NCBI GenBank assembly: GCA_013398615.1
Contig: VZSR01003807.1
Span: 15,039,064 to 15,103,063, forward strand
Length of the DNA stretch: 64,000 nucleotides
Source: Brachypodius melanocephalos
Lineage: Eukaryota > Chordata > Aves > Passeriformes > Pycnonotidae
Reading direction: 5' to 3'
Below the pieces are notes generated by a model. It was not told where the DNA came from, searched no databases, and worked only from the letters and a program-made list of their open reading frames with translations. The translations under genes were made by a program, and so were the position numbers. This document shows positions 48,792 through 62,710 of the stretch, piece by piece; position 1 is the first letter of the stretch; each line of letters starts with the position of its first letter.

Positions 48792-50653
48792 CTGAAAGAA
48801 CAAATAGGAGACAGTAAAAACACTCCAGTTTTGTAAGTGGAACAACATTATTCAGAGAACTAGGTTAAAAAGTGCTTTAGAGCTGGAAAACCAAAAAGAG
48901 CAATGGAACAGACATTTGTTCTCTTTATATTTTGGGCTGAGTTTTGTCCACCAGGGTTCTCAGTGTCAGTCAGAACAGTCAGAACTTTCTAGCCTATTGT
49001 TTTTGTGCTGGCTGTACTCTTCCCAAAAATCAGGGCAAGAACCTGGACAGCATCTCCATCCCCACACCTGTTGCCAGGGGCCTGGGAATCCAGGTGCACA
49101 CCGTGGAAAGGGGCATCTGGTGCTCCAGCACCATGCTGCCTGGGACACGAAGCAAAACGGAAAAATGCCTGCTATAAAGTGAAGTGACAGCCCTAATCAG
49201 CTAACCCCAGAACAATTCTCTTGGTGGAATGCTGTTTTACAGACTCATGGACAATTCACCATACTGAAAGTGTGGTACCTGTGTGGAAGAGGGACCAACA
49301 GAGCACTTCAAATAAACTACAGAGCAAATGCTGATATTTGCACAATCAGTATTCACCGCTGAAACACCTGTTTATATTCCTACTGGACTATAGAACAGGG
49401 AGGAAGTAAGCACTTTGTATTTAAACATTGTTTAGAAACCAGGGATGAGTGAAACAAGAGACGACATAACAATACTACAAAAAATGAAAAAGGAAGAATA
49501 ATGGTGAAGGTAGACATGAAACCATAATCACAGTGGTCCTCCCTGTGTTCATTTCATGCAAGAGATTGAATTATTATCTGTTTTGAATTCTCACTTCCAT
49601 GAGTGTTATTTTCAATCCAAAAATATAACCAAAGTGGAGATTGCATAATACGATTTATTAGACCTTGCATAAGTTATTCCCTGAAATTAGAATCAACTTC
49701 CTAAAATAAAATGTGCAGAAGTTGCCTTAAAATAGGTCTTATTTATGTTCTACTCAGTGTAACAAGTTAAACACATTACTGAATCTTGCCATAATTTTGG
49801 GGGCTAATTGTAATAGCTTACGCTAATCTTCAGAATACAGAATACTGTAAACTACCTTTCCAGCGCTAAAATGGCAGGGATTTTCCTTCTGTGTTGTGTC
49901 CTCTCTGAAGGTATATACTGAGTCAGTTTTGAGGAATATACCTGACATACACTTGAGTATTATCTCGAGAAAAAGGAAGAAAAAAGGCACATATTTTAAA
50001 AGTTAAATAATGCGCCAAGAAATACATTTTTCAAATAAGAAAGAGGTAGAGAATAAACAAGATACAGTTTACAATAACTTAGAAAATACTGTTAAGTTTG
50101 GTAAAACAGTTGTTGATATAATTATATTTAATGAAAATATTTGAGAGAGCTAATCAATCTATTGGTAAGAAATTATCCCAAGAAAGGAAACAGCTTTGAG
50201 ACATCTGAAATAAAACCCACCTATCAATCATTAAAATTTAGGCAGTTGCAGTGCCTGCTGTTTTCATGGATATAATAACAATAGAGGAAATAAATAATTG
50301 TTTTTTCCTGTACTTTTCCTTTATTACCAAGTACAAAAAAATATTTTCAGACTTCAAAGACTGATGAAATGGCACTTGCTTGAGTCACCAAATACCTTGA
50401 ACAATAGAGCTGAAACTTAAAAGAGCAACATTCTTAACTACAAAGCACTGGTTACAGCACTCAAGCACAAAACTGGCAGAAATAAAATGTCTGTATATGG
50501 AGAACAAATAATAAACACCAGTTTTCCTATTAAGTATTGTCTTAAGAGGACTATACATAATAATTGCCTTGATGGTTTTTTAGGTGACACTGTAAATTTA
50601 TTATCTTGCTGTTGATAAAACTAGTTAGTTTGTTTAGTTGGTAAAACTGAACG

Positions 50654-50826
50654 TCCTGCCCAGAGAAGCTGTGGCTCCCCATCCCTGGAAGGGTTCCATG
50701 CCAGGGTGGAGGGGATTTTGAACCACTTGGTCTAATAGAAGGTGTCTCTGCCCATGGCAAGGGGGTAGGACAGAACTAGGTGATCTCTAAGGTTCCTTCC
50801 ATCCCAAACCATTTGATGATTCCATA
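50654..50826 (+). mobile_element. CR1 LINE terminal fragment
   Basis: About 170 nt: TCCTGCCCAGAGAAGCTGTG, CCCATCCCTGGAAGGGTTCC, TCTGCCCATGGCAAGGGGG and GGTGATCTCTAAGGTTCC, ending in diverged terminal repeats (TTTGATGATTCCAT). 5'-truncated. Confidence 0.9.
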
Positions 50827-53800
50827 AAATAATAGATTTGATGAAACAAAGTTCTGTAAGATAACTGACACTATAAAACCATGAAACACATTAACTGAAT
50901 CTAAATATTTTATATTTCACATTTCAGCGTGGCAAAAGGGTAATGAACTGACCTGAAGTATTTCTAAAGGAAGGACATACAGTTTACTTCTTTACCACAA
51001 ACAATTTTTAATGATGACATGGAAAAAACAGACATCATAGTTCAGATGTCCTGTTGGCATGTGAGAAATATCTAATGAAGACAATGAACTTTATAAAAGG
51101 CCAGGGAAACTCTGAGAGCATAAGAAAGTTGAATAACTTCAGTGTTACCTGAATCTGACAACCATCCTGCAAGTGGGATGAGAATTTAGACAGAATGATA
51201 GAAAAAGATCAAAATTAATAAAGCATTGAAAAATATGGCCTCTGGTGAGGAGTACGAGGAATTTAGTTAAGCTTTTTGTGAAGCTAGTCTAGAGGGGTTG
51301 AAGGACTGCAATGGATAAATATCCAAAGAAAAAGAAAACAGCATTACAAAAGGTAATGGTAAAACGGAGAGAAGCCCATGCTGGCAGCTAGACTGTCTTC
51401 AAGTCAGACTGCAAATTAGGGGGCTTTGTTAACCACAAAAGTAGTTATTACCTAAGCATCACATTAAATTTCCTTGAATTTGCAACATTAATCAAGATCT
51501 AATGATTTTTAAGACAACACTCTTGTTCAAGAAAGTTAATTCAGAATAATATAACAGAAGGTTAAATTAAATTATGAATAATTCATTAGTCAGTTCATCA
51601 AGTAGAGCATGTTGCATTTTAGTGTTGCTGAAATTATGCGTAGATGTGCATATAGTTCTCAAATTTCAGTATTCTTTGAATGCTGGAAGGTTTTGAAAAT
51701 TATTCAGACAGTATTTTTTAATTCTAAATTTTTGATTACTGTGCTTTAAGGAAGAAGACAAACTATCACTTCATTGTTGACAAATTAATTAATTTCAGTT
51801 TGGATGTAACCTACCTCTCACTCCATATACCAGAATGACTAATTTCATGATCTTATATCAATCAATATCAAAAACCTAGATTGCCACTAGACCATCCTAT
51901 CCAACATATATCATACGTTTGGCAGGAGAAAGATGCTTGGCGAATAAAAGCCATGCCTAGACCATTGTTCTTTTTTACAATTACAGGTAAATGAAGAGCA
52001 TTTCCAAGTGAGTGCCAATAACAAACCTAATGAATGTACCGCAAATTCTTGTAGGAATGTGGAAATCTGAACTTCTGAAAATCCAGAATGATCTTCAGCA
52101 TATTCAGCTAGAAGTAAGAGGCAAATAAACGTGTGTAGAACACAAAACTGTAATGCTCAAACTAACCTAATTTCCTTTCTAGTATAAAGCAGCAATATGT
52201 GCTTCATGAGTGACAGTGAGACACAGATCTCTCTCTTTCAGACGGTAAGACACTCCAAAGCAGGAATGGGTCTATGGAGCAAAAGCTATTAAAAGCCTTA
52301 TTTTGGCAAGCATGACATTAGATGTGGGGATCCAAATTTGTACGATCCTACCATCCTAAAAAAAGGAAGGCAGTAACTACTTACAAAACAAATAAGCAAA
52401 TATGTTTGTAACCTGGGCATTTGGGCAACACAGGGACTACTGGAAATTGTATTTGTTAAAGCATACACCCTTGAGGAAAGTGGTTTATGCATTAAGTTGT
52501 CTGATTGCAGTAAGGAACAACATAAAGCTCAGATGATTTTCATTTATTGCTAATGTAATTGTACACCCTTCAGTTCTCTGAAATAACCACTACCAACACA
52601 TGTATATGTATGTATGTGTGTCAAATTTTACCAACCATTCTGAAACTAATAAATTCATCATTTGCTTTCTGCCATCTGCCTTAATGACTTCTGAACAAAT
52701 AATTAGCTACCTATTTTATGAGAAAAAATTTCCATTGCAATTACCATTCTCTGAGACCCAATATCCAGTGTCATTGCAGATTCAATCCTTCAACAGGAAG
52801 TCCTCCACTGGGCACTCACTACCATTTGAGGATCATTATCATAATTTTGCAGTTTCTACTAATATGACACAACTGCAGGGTGTCCAGATTGCTCAAAATC
52901 AGTTAAGTAAATGTGAAAAAAAATTATAAAGAAACCCTTCTTTTTACATATCATCCAATTCTAATCCAATCTATGTTTATACTATATCTCCTAATTACCA
53001 TGATGTGTACCTATAAGATGAATTTTTGCAAGAAAATAAACATTGTGTCATAAAGAATGAGTCTGTCTCCAGATGCTTTGAAAGAAAGTAAAATACAAGC
53101 AATAAATAATTTTAAAAGCAATGGCAAACCTCCATCTATCAAAGCTTCCCATTTACAACAGAAATGGGAACATTTATACCAGATGTTTATGGAAAAAAAA
53201 TACAGCAGGAAAAATATGTTTCTACAAGAAGTTTCCTCATTTTCCAGAGGTGGGCAGTTCAGACCTGAAGAGCTGGAAATGATCTTTATGTGATTGACAT
53301 CCCTTAATGTTTTTCCGTCCAAGTTTCTCCAGGTGCTTTCTGAACTGACTTGACATTTAATGTGCTTCAGAAACGTTTTATATACTTCAAAGCAGTTGTC
53401 TCCGGTAAGAACTTTCATATTCTCAGTTAATACTGGGTAAATCACAATCTCCTGTTGTTCTGAAATAAACAAACATCTCTCTCTGACTATCACTTTGTAC
53501 ATGTAATTATTGTATTGGAAGATTCCATCATTCCCTAGGTCATCATCTCACTTCTTTACTCCAAATATTTTAAGTATATTCAGTCGTTTCTTAGATGAAA
53601 GTTATTCTGTTCACCTTTGACACAATGTTGTCCTTCTTGGAGCATTTTCCAGTTCAGCTATATTCTTTCAGAGACAGTGAGACCAGGACTGCAGACTGTT
53701 TCAGTCTGCCCTTACCTTCACCACATTAGTCAACTTAATAACATCTGCAATTTTTATCACTATTATTCACAGGTTTTTTGAGTTGTTTTTTTTTTTTTCC

Positions 53801-56800
53801 AGAGAACTTTTGAATATGTTGAACATTGAAGTCTTAAACATTCTGTCAGCTTGTTTAATGTGTCTTTAATTTAATAGCAACAGAAATTTTTATAGTACCT
53901 TCTATGGCAAAAACAGGATATTAAACTCTACAAAAAAAAGTTGTGGGAAATCAGAACACTTAAATTTTGTGTCTTAAATGTGTCCAGGCAGACCACTGTT
54001 TTTTTCTGTCTTAATACAACCACAACAACCACTGAAAAAGGCTGTTGTTTACAATTCAATACAGTACTCCAGTCATGAGACAGTCATGTAATAGATCACA
54101 TTTGGAACAGAATGCTAATTAGGTTGGCAAAGACAGTAGGGAAGCACTGGTGGGTGCTGCAACTTAATTGCTAGCAACCATCCAATTAAGCAACAAAAGA
54201 AAGAGAGGCTTGTATAGAGAAAAATATCTAAGTAGATGAAAGGCAAACAGCAAAATAATTCCTATGGCAAGTGCTGTTCTCAAAAAAATAGCCACAGAGA
54301 GTAAAAACAACAGTTCCTCCCAACCTAAAGCTCATTGGAGGACCAATACCTCAGTCATCACTGTTTGATCAAGTGGTGAAATCTGAGCCTGTTTTAATGC
54401 CACGAGTTTAGTACCCAACCTCTCCACTCTAAACAGAGTGGTGAGACAGCACCCATGCATTTATCTACCACATAAGATGACATTCTGTTCTGAAATTGTA
54501 CGGATCACTCAGCCTCTTCAACCTTTAAGGCTGAGTCCTTAAACCTCTTAGTTAAGAGGTGGCTAAAACCCACACCTTGACTATAGCCTTGTCTGTACAC
54601 AACAACAGCAGAGGAAAACAAATTCTGAGGCCAAGTGAATCAGAGAACCACAAACAGTGTTTTCTTTGAGCCTCAGTACTCACACAGCTATGTCTATAAT
54701 GCCACTCACTCCTAATTCTTTCCACAGATCTTCAGACCAAAATTATAGGACACTTTTATTAAGTTCTCCCTCCTAAGGGCTCTTACAGTATGACATGGAC
54801 ATATTGGTTTAATTGTTTAGACAACACCAGTGTTTTAAATCAAGACTTATTTTGAAGACCAAAGATCAAAGATCTCTAAACCTCAGCATTTTCAATCCAA
54901 ATATTTTGCTAGAAGAGTAGTCTTGTTATTTCATTTTTTTAAAAAGAATATTGGTTTTGTTTCTGTAAGTGTGGTCAGAAAAAAAATGAACTACAATTTA
55001 CTGAGCTCCTGGGAGGAAATCTGAAAGGCAAACACCAGGCAAGTGGCACAGTTGTAAGAGTCTCTAAGTACTTTGTCTGCTCTTTCACAATTCTCTATTT
55101 TTTCTGCCTGCATAATTATAGTATAGCAGCGCATCAATCCAAACTTACACACTGTCTTGTCTGACGGTAAACAGTCTGTCAGAAATTAAATTTCTTGAGA
55201 TCAAAGAGAACAGCATCTGCTCTTAATTACTGTTAATTCCTTTTGAAAATGTACTTCTCATTTTTTCCATTTTCAGCTCTAATGGTCATACACTTCTTTC
55301 TGAAAAATAAAAATTATAATTTACAGGTGTAAACTTAACATCAGTTAGGAGTGTTTGGGGTTTTGGGTAAAAACCCTCAAAGTCAGAAGGAAGATGAGGC
55401 CCCACTTTCACAGTCTGTATTCATACTGAAAGTCAAGATCAAGCAAGCTTTTGCTCTTCATCTCTAGTGGAGGTTTCCATCCTCCCTGAGCTGGCCTTAG
55501 GAAAGCTGCCTCACAATTTGGCAGGTAGACCATCCAGCCAAATTCCCTACCTGACACTGACCCCAGAGCACAACACTGCAGGGATGTCACATTTGTCACT
55601 CTTATTTCAGATCCCATTTCTAGGAGCTGGTCTGTTCTGCCTCCACTTAAAAGTTGCACTGTGACGATTCTGAAATGCATTTCTCACATAAACGAAAACC
55701 TTTCCAGGAATATGTAAAGTTATCATGAATTCACTCAATGCTTTCTGCTTGCACAAGAAGTACGTGCTTTTTCAGACCTGTCCAGTCCATACCTTTTCAG
55801 AATGAGGAGTCTAAAAAGTTCCTGAGGCCATTCCTGGTCCAAGTAGCCAATTCTTTGCTCAGTACAGGAACCTCTCTTCTACCTCAGGTACACAGCAGCC
55901 TAAAATATGACCAAGTGCACCCTGCCTACATCAGATCTATTAAATACTGTCCCATTTCAAGTTTCCTATGCTGGAGAAAGTTTGTAAGGAAGTTGGGCAA
56001 GTAGAATTTCACATACTCAAAGCAATACTTTGCACCAAGCACAACTGAGATTTAGGGCCATGGAAACACTTCAGAGGTGGTGACAGATGATTGCCACTGG
56101 TCAGACATACATTCTCTTCTCCGGAAAAACCCTTGCCACATTTTTATGCAATCCATAAAATGCCTTGCCTGAGAGAAACATGAGAATTCTCCAGCACAAA
56201 TCCACCTTGGCTGGCAAAGCTCCTAGGGAGATGGACCACGTTCTGCCCGAGGGTCTGCAGGAACACTCAGCATGAGAGCCAGCCCTTAGCTGTGAAGTGC
56301 TCCTGTGACTTTTAGGGACAGCAAGTTCTCTCTGAACAGCAGCACAAGCAAATTATTCTGTAGGGTTTTTTTTTGGCTGCCTGACGATCTGTGCTATGCT
56401 GGTGGATGGTCAGGCTGTGTGTCCAAAGCTCAAGATTTCCTCCTTGGAAAGAAGATGAGCTGCGTAGGGTCCTGGGTCAGGACACAAACGTACCCGGTGA
56501 AAGTGAGTGCTACCAAATCCTGACTGCCTCACACCTGTCACTGTGTCAGCCTTGACTTAAACACTGGGGTTTTTCTGCAATGGTTGCACTTTGTTAACCA
56601 AAGATTATTCCACAAAGTGCATTAGCAGTAACCATTTAACAGAGATATGTTGAGGCCTTCCATCAGGGAACATAATAAAAGTAATTGGCACTCACATAGC
56701 ACTTTACATTTTCAAAGGGCAGTAAAACCATTAAGTGTTATTAAATGTATTTTATAGACAGAACACAGAGAGGTTAAGTGCCTCATCCAGGAGGAGGCAG

Positions 56801-59800
56801 GATTAGGACAGAGGTGTCTCAGCACACTCTGTCATCCTTTCAACCACAAAAATCTTTGAGTTGAAGACTCCTTGAGCCAAAGTGAAATTTCCATTTCTTG
56901 CAAATCAGTAAAGATATAAAAAACAAAAGCAACTGAACTTTTCTCATAGAGAAAAATGGGAAAAAGTTTTACAAAGTTAGATTTGGGAGAGAAATTGTTT
57001 AGAATGTGAGCAGAAAAGCTGGATGTAGGGAAGTACACAAGTGTTAACTTTAATCAGTCTTGCTAATCTAGGTAAGGTAACAACCTGTACAAAACAAATC
57101 TTAGGCTTAAGTTTTCCTCACCTTCTTAACAAGCAGTTCTAAAAGTTATTAAAATAAGAATAAATCTCGCTAATAATAATTGTAACAACTGCTGTATAAC
57201 GTTATTATAAGTGAAGGCTGCCTGCCAATTTGCAAATGAAAGCTTATCATACTTGCATTGTAAAGCAAGAAGAGAGACATACATATATTTTCTGTATAGA
57301 AAACAAGCTCTTCAACTAATCAATAAAAAGTGATGATCGTTATTACATGGAAAATTCTTGCAGCACCATATAACAGTTATTTAAAGCATGTTAATGATAA
57401 TTTCTTCCTGGACCATAATCCTGATGTCTGAGACTCAGGGCACACTTGGACAACAGTAAGATGTTACTTTATGGTTCTTTTACCACTGAGAGCTGTGCCA
57501 TTTCTCAGGAAGTTCAGGCTTGTAAATAAAAGCCACAGAACACTGTCTGCTTATTGAGAATGGAACAGCAGCTGTTCCCTGTGATTTTGAGTGTAGGATC
57601 AGCCCATCAGCTGCATGTGAAGGCTTTTCTTTGAAGGTTGTCCTCTGATTTTTTTCCCTGGACAGGTGAAGAAAAACACTACACAAAATTTATTAGCTGA
57701 TGACTAAAATAGATGGCATGAGGTAATATATCTTTTATTTATTGTCTCTGCAATCTGCAATGGTTAATTAAATTGTGTTAAACTTATACCAGCACTCAGA
57801 CCAGTTGCAAGTAGTTTGGAGAGCTTTTGGGGGATTTGTCATTTTTGTAAGAGGTCACAACTCTGCAAAATGTTTTCCATCAAAAGCAGATGCGGCTAAA
57901 ATAATTTCTGGTGCTGGTTATGCATTCTTAAGTGACTTTTACGAACTTAAAAGACAGATTCGTAAATACAAGCTGTCCTCTCTACTTCTTTCTTTCCCCT
58001 CCTCCCCTTCCCCACCCAACTAGGGCTGCCACACTGCTGGTCTCTTCTGCTGGTTTAATTGTTCAGACCATCAATGAAATAACCTGTCAAGAAGGATGAG
58101 CATGAGAGCCACCCATGGGCAGTGAGGGAGCACCAACCACTTTGGAGAGTTTACGCTTTGTGTAAATTTGCCCTAAGACTTGAGGTCATATCCAGCATGA
58201 CTTGGAATTTTTTTGTCTGTTCAGTTGCATCCAAGACAGTATGAGGTTTTCAGCATTTGTTTGACCTCTGTACTAAAGTAACAGGCTATGCTCCAATCAC
58301 AACCTAAACCAAATGGAAGTGATGGTTTTGTGGCTGTCAAAAAAAAATCATTCAAGGCAAAAGGTCTCATTAAGCAATCACTCACTGAGCAACCTCTTTG
58401 AGCAACCTCTTTAAGCAACCACAGTTTTCAAGTAAACATATAATCTGGAGCAGGGAGGAAAGCTGAGGTAGAATCTTTCAGAGCTTTTTAAATGACCCCA
58501 GCATGCCCCTGCAAGATTTCAAATGACTGATTCAATACACAATCACTAGGGGAGAATTCTAAAATCAAAGATCAAAGACTTCCCAGTTGTTTTCCTCTTT
58601 TGCAGAGTACACCTACATGCTTTTACTACATCCTCTTACTGCTTTCATCAGCACTCTGTTTGGGAAAAGCACTTTGGATGGGGCAGTGCCCTAATGGTGT
58701 CAGTGAGAGCAGCAATCCAGGGGGTGGTTCACATGGAGCCCTGCTGGAGCTGGCTTAGACAGCTCTGCATGCCTGGCCTTCACTGCAGCACCAGGAGACA
58801 CACCTTGCTAGAGGAAGAGGCTCTGGAAAACCTCAGGGTGAATAAGGGCAATGCAGATACGTCACATGGTGGGGCAGGACAGGCATGGCAAGTGAACTAA
58901 ACTAGGCTAGAGGGAGCCTGGAGAGCTACTGTACCACAGGCAGCTCATTTCTACTGCTCTGCACCTCATTTTTTCCACAAATGTTAGGGTGTAAAAATAT
59001 CTCCATTGTTCCATTCTTTATTCTTTTTGTTCCTTTAATTATAAGAGCTGTATGAAAGACGTAAAGGTCATCATAACACAATCAAGAACATTTTTTAAAA
59101 GATGTAAAATTAGATTTGCAAGATAACACAATCAATGGCCAGCTTCAGCCATTCCACTAAACTAATATTAATTATGGAAGCTGAAATAAAGGATTAACTC
59201 CATTCTTTCTGACTGTCCCTAAAATACTGTCTTGATACTTTTATTTCCAATAATTCTGTTTAATTCTTTAAGAATTAAAGTTTCACTGTTTCACTTATAT
59301 CTGTACCCATGTCTGGAAGATTTAGAAGTCTCACATTTAAATTTAACACTTTTTTTGACTGCAAAAACTTTCACATGATGGAACTGGGACAGCTAAGCTC
59401 TCCCCTTCTCCATTCATAAAATCCGGTGAAAAAGGCACTAAGCTTTTTTCTCCACAGTGTCTCCCACTACTGTGCTCACCACTGAACCCATTAGCATTCA
59501 TTGCAGCAGCACCTGCAATTAGCAGAAATGAGGAAGATCAAAACTGCTTCAAGACTACAAATAGAAATTGCTTAGAACATAGTGTGCTGTACCCAAGAAA
59601 AGAGGCATAACTTCAGAGTTCATGGTCTGGTCATTCTTTTTAGTCACTAGGATATAAAACTAGCTTGACTAATGCACCTGCATCCATCTTTTTCCTTCAG
59701 ATTGTTCACTTTCGAAGTATGATTTCTGCCTATTGCACTTACATGTGAGTAATAGAAACTATATATATGTGTACTTCAGCATCCATTACATTGCCTGGTA

Positions 59801-62526
59801 CCTACATCAAAACAGAAACACAAGCACATACAAATGAAATCCCAATTGTTTCTTTTTCCTCCAATTCCTTTCACCCCTACATGACTGGTTTTGAACATAA
59901 CCCAATCTCTAAAAAATTGTCCAAGAAATTGTAAGGATACATCAAAGAGAAGAAAGACAGCAAAATTAATTGCAGCAATTTCCTTTAACCACTACAACAA
60001 GTAGACTGTTTCAGCAGCTGTGTGGGAGTGTCATCATAAGACAGAGCACAGGAGTACTTTACAGGGAAAACAAGACACTGGAATGCAGCTGGCAATTTGT
60101 ATTAATCTTCTTGTCCAGGGAGACCTAGTAAGTTATCAAGCAGCATGTTTCCACAAAACATATCATTGTCCTAAGCCCCTTTTCTTGCACTCTCCTTCAA
60201 TGGGTAACAAACCCAAGGCACCCTCAGGAAACTGTGACACACTCCACGGAGCAGGCTCAGGTGTGCACAAAACGCAAATGTTGCACTTGGAGACCAGTGA
60301 CCTTGGCTCAAGCTCCCATGCTGCCTGCCGAGATCCATGCTGCGGCTAGAGCTGCTTGGGAGCACTCTGACAGAGCATTTTACATTGCAAAGTGACAGCT
60401 GACAAGTTTAAAATGCTCTGGGTAACATGTCAGATTTCACAAATTGAGAACAAACAAACAAAATGAGGCTGGTTTCTATCTGCCTCCTTGCCAGCCCCTT
60501 ATGTTAGTTTTCAGCACTCTACCAGGCACCTATTCCTACTCAACATTGAAAAAAGGTATCTAAATTTCTGGAAATATAGGACCCTTTTACCTAAAATTGT
60601 ATTTTTATTTTAAACAGGTGCCTGAAATTTTTGAAATTTTATTGAAGTCTACTCTTTCACATTAAAAAAAAATAATTTTGCACAAAAAGGTTATTATCTA
60701 GCAGAAAGTTTCAAAAATTTCATTTTGTATGAAGTGAGAAAGTTAATTTTTTAGCATTTGTATCTGCCAAGAAACAAAGAAAGTAATTATTTACACAACT
60801 CTGATGGAGACATCTGGAAACTTTTGGAACAGTGTACAAGCTCATCTGAAATTATCGGACCTATGAACTCTATTTGTTATCCTTTGACAGGACTGGAAAA
60901 TTGCATGGAATCCCACTACATTGAAAAATATCACTGTAATACCTTCTAAGAAATGCAATAGCAGAAATTAAAGATTAGAAGAAAAATATGTAACTTAAAA
61001 TATGTAACTCAAAAAGACTTCCCTGGAATTATAATTTGACATTTTTTCTCACTTGTAAAAAAACCTGTTAGTTTTCATCTTTCTTATTTCAGAGATGTTT
61101 TGATTTATTTTGCTTTTCTTTTTCTCTTTCACATGCATATGAAATGCAAATTTGACACAGACTCCTTATGGATGAGAATGGATCAGGAAACAGGGCCACT
61201 TCACATGGTTCAGACATAGTCTAGAAGACTATTTTATGAATAGCATCATCATACTGATCCTCGAAGCACAGTTTGGATCACACAAACAAGACTTTTTCAG
61301 GCTGAAGTCTCCTATCCTCAGAGGCAGAAGAACTGTGCTTGGTGTAGGAGCCCCAAGACAGTAAGTATCACCTGGTTGTTACCCAAATGGTATTGCCTAC
61401 TTTTGGTGATATTCACAAGGTTATGGATTGCTGTTATTCACTTCTACAGCTCACATATGTTTCTATCTTCCCACGACTACATGCCTGCCACAAGGAGAGT
61501 TACCAGGATGAGAGGAAGTCATGCAGTGACAACAATATGGACACAATCAAAGTAGATGACACCGAATTGATGTTGCACCATCGTGGTGAAAGGTAAACTT
61601 CTAAACAGGTGAACAAGAGATAAAGTATGAAGCCACAATGTGGTGAAAACTTGTCAAGATGACACAGCATTCTAACTTCCATTATCCTAAATAAGTTTAT
61701 TAATGATCTGACAGACCAAGAAAGCAATGAGGCAGCAAAATATGAAGATGACGGAAAATAATTTAACTTAATCAGAACAAATAAAACAGGAATTTCAGAG
61801 ACACTCAGAGAAGTGAGTCACCTCCTAACTGTTTGTTTTAAGTCTGGAATCAATCTAACTTTTTAAGCATTTTTAGGCTGCATTTTTTGCAGAGATAGAC
61901 AATCAAAAGATGAACTGGGGAAGTGGGATGAACTTGTAAATTCAAAAAAAGAGGAAAAAATCTTAATATTATTGTCTTAAAGATACACAAAAAAGGGTCA
62001 TTCTGAGTGTAAATTAAAGCATCTACAAACACATTTAAATACAGTCCTACTCTGATTAACCATGAAGTATTAGAAAGCTGCTCAGAGACCAGCCAAGAGA
62101 CTCTGAGGGTCCAAGAGGCTGGCAGCTTGTTCAGAAGGGGGAAAACAGGTCATCAGTGTTATATTGAACTACTTCTGACATCCCATTAGTAAATAATTTC
62201 GGTTATCCACCAACACAAGTTACTCCACATTATTTGTAAATAAAAAAACTCATGGAAAGCTGGTAACAGTTATTCAGTGTCAGCTGAAGAAAAGCAGATC
62301 TGGAGTCATCAGCCTGCAGTGATGGATTTTCACCAAAACCTCTCAGAAGCCCTATTACTGATAAATAAGGTACAAAAAAAGCTCATCTGGAGTCTAAAGA
62401 AAAGAGCACTCTGACTGCACTGTCTGCTGAAATAAGGCAGTAAAGGAAATGTATTTGTGTTGCCTGGCACTGTCTCATTCAAATGTTCAAAGGTGTGTCA
62501 GTTTAAACACTTGATTAGAAGTGTCC

Positions 62527-62710
62527 TCTTAAAAAAAACCAACAACAAACAAACAAACAAAAACCTAAACAAGCCAAAACAAACAAACAACACCCCACAA
62601 CCCAGCAACAGCAACAAAATCAACAACTAAAAAAGCTTAAGAAACAACCAAAGCTAGAGGACAAGAACAAAATGAACAAAAAACAGAACAAAAAAAAAAA
62701 AAAAAAACAC
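62527..62710 (+). repeat. A/C-rich low-complexity stretch with (CAAA)n
   Basis: About 180 nt almost free of T and poor in G on the + strand: CAACAACAAACAAACAAAC, then ACAACACCCCACAACCCAGC, ending in a long A run at about 62690-62708. Confidence 0.85.

Noticed and set aside
52600..52929. 109-codon + frame in ESR1 intron 4
   Set aside because: No family similarity, starts in a TATG/TGTA repeat, and codon pattern is not coding-like.
54860..58575. Repeated ATCAAAGATCAAAGA-type motif near 54863 and 58566
   Set aside because: Short AT-rich match resembling TCF/LEF sites; two copies 3.7 kb apart in an intron are not enough to claim a regulatory element.
60020..60349. 109-codon + frame in ESR1 intron 4
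   Set aside because: No motif or splice context, composition uneven; treated as chance.
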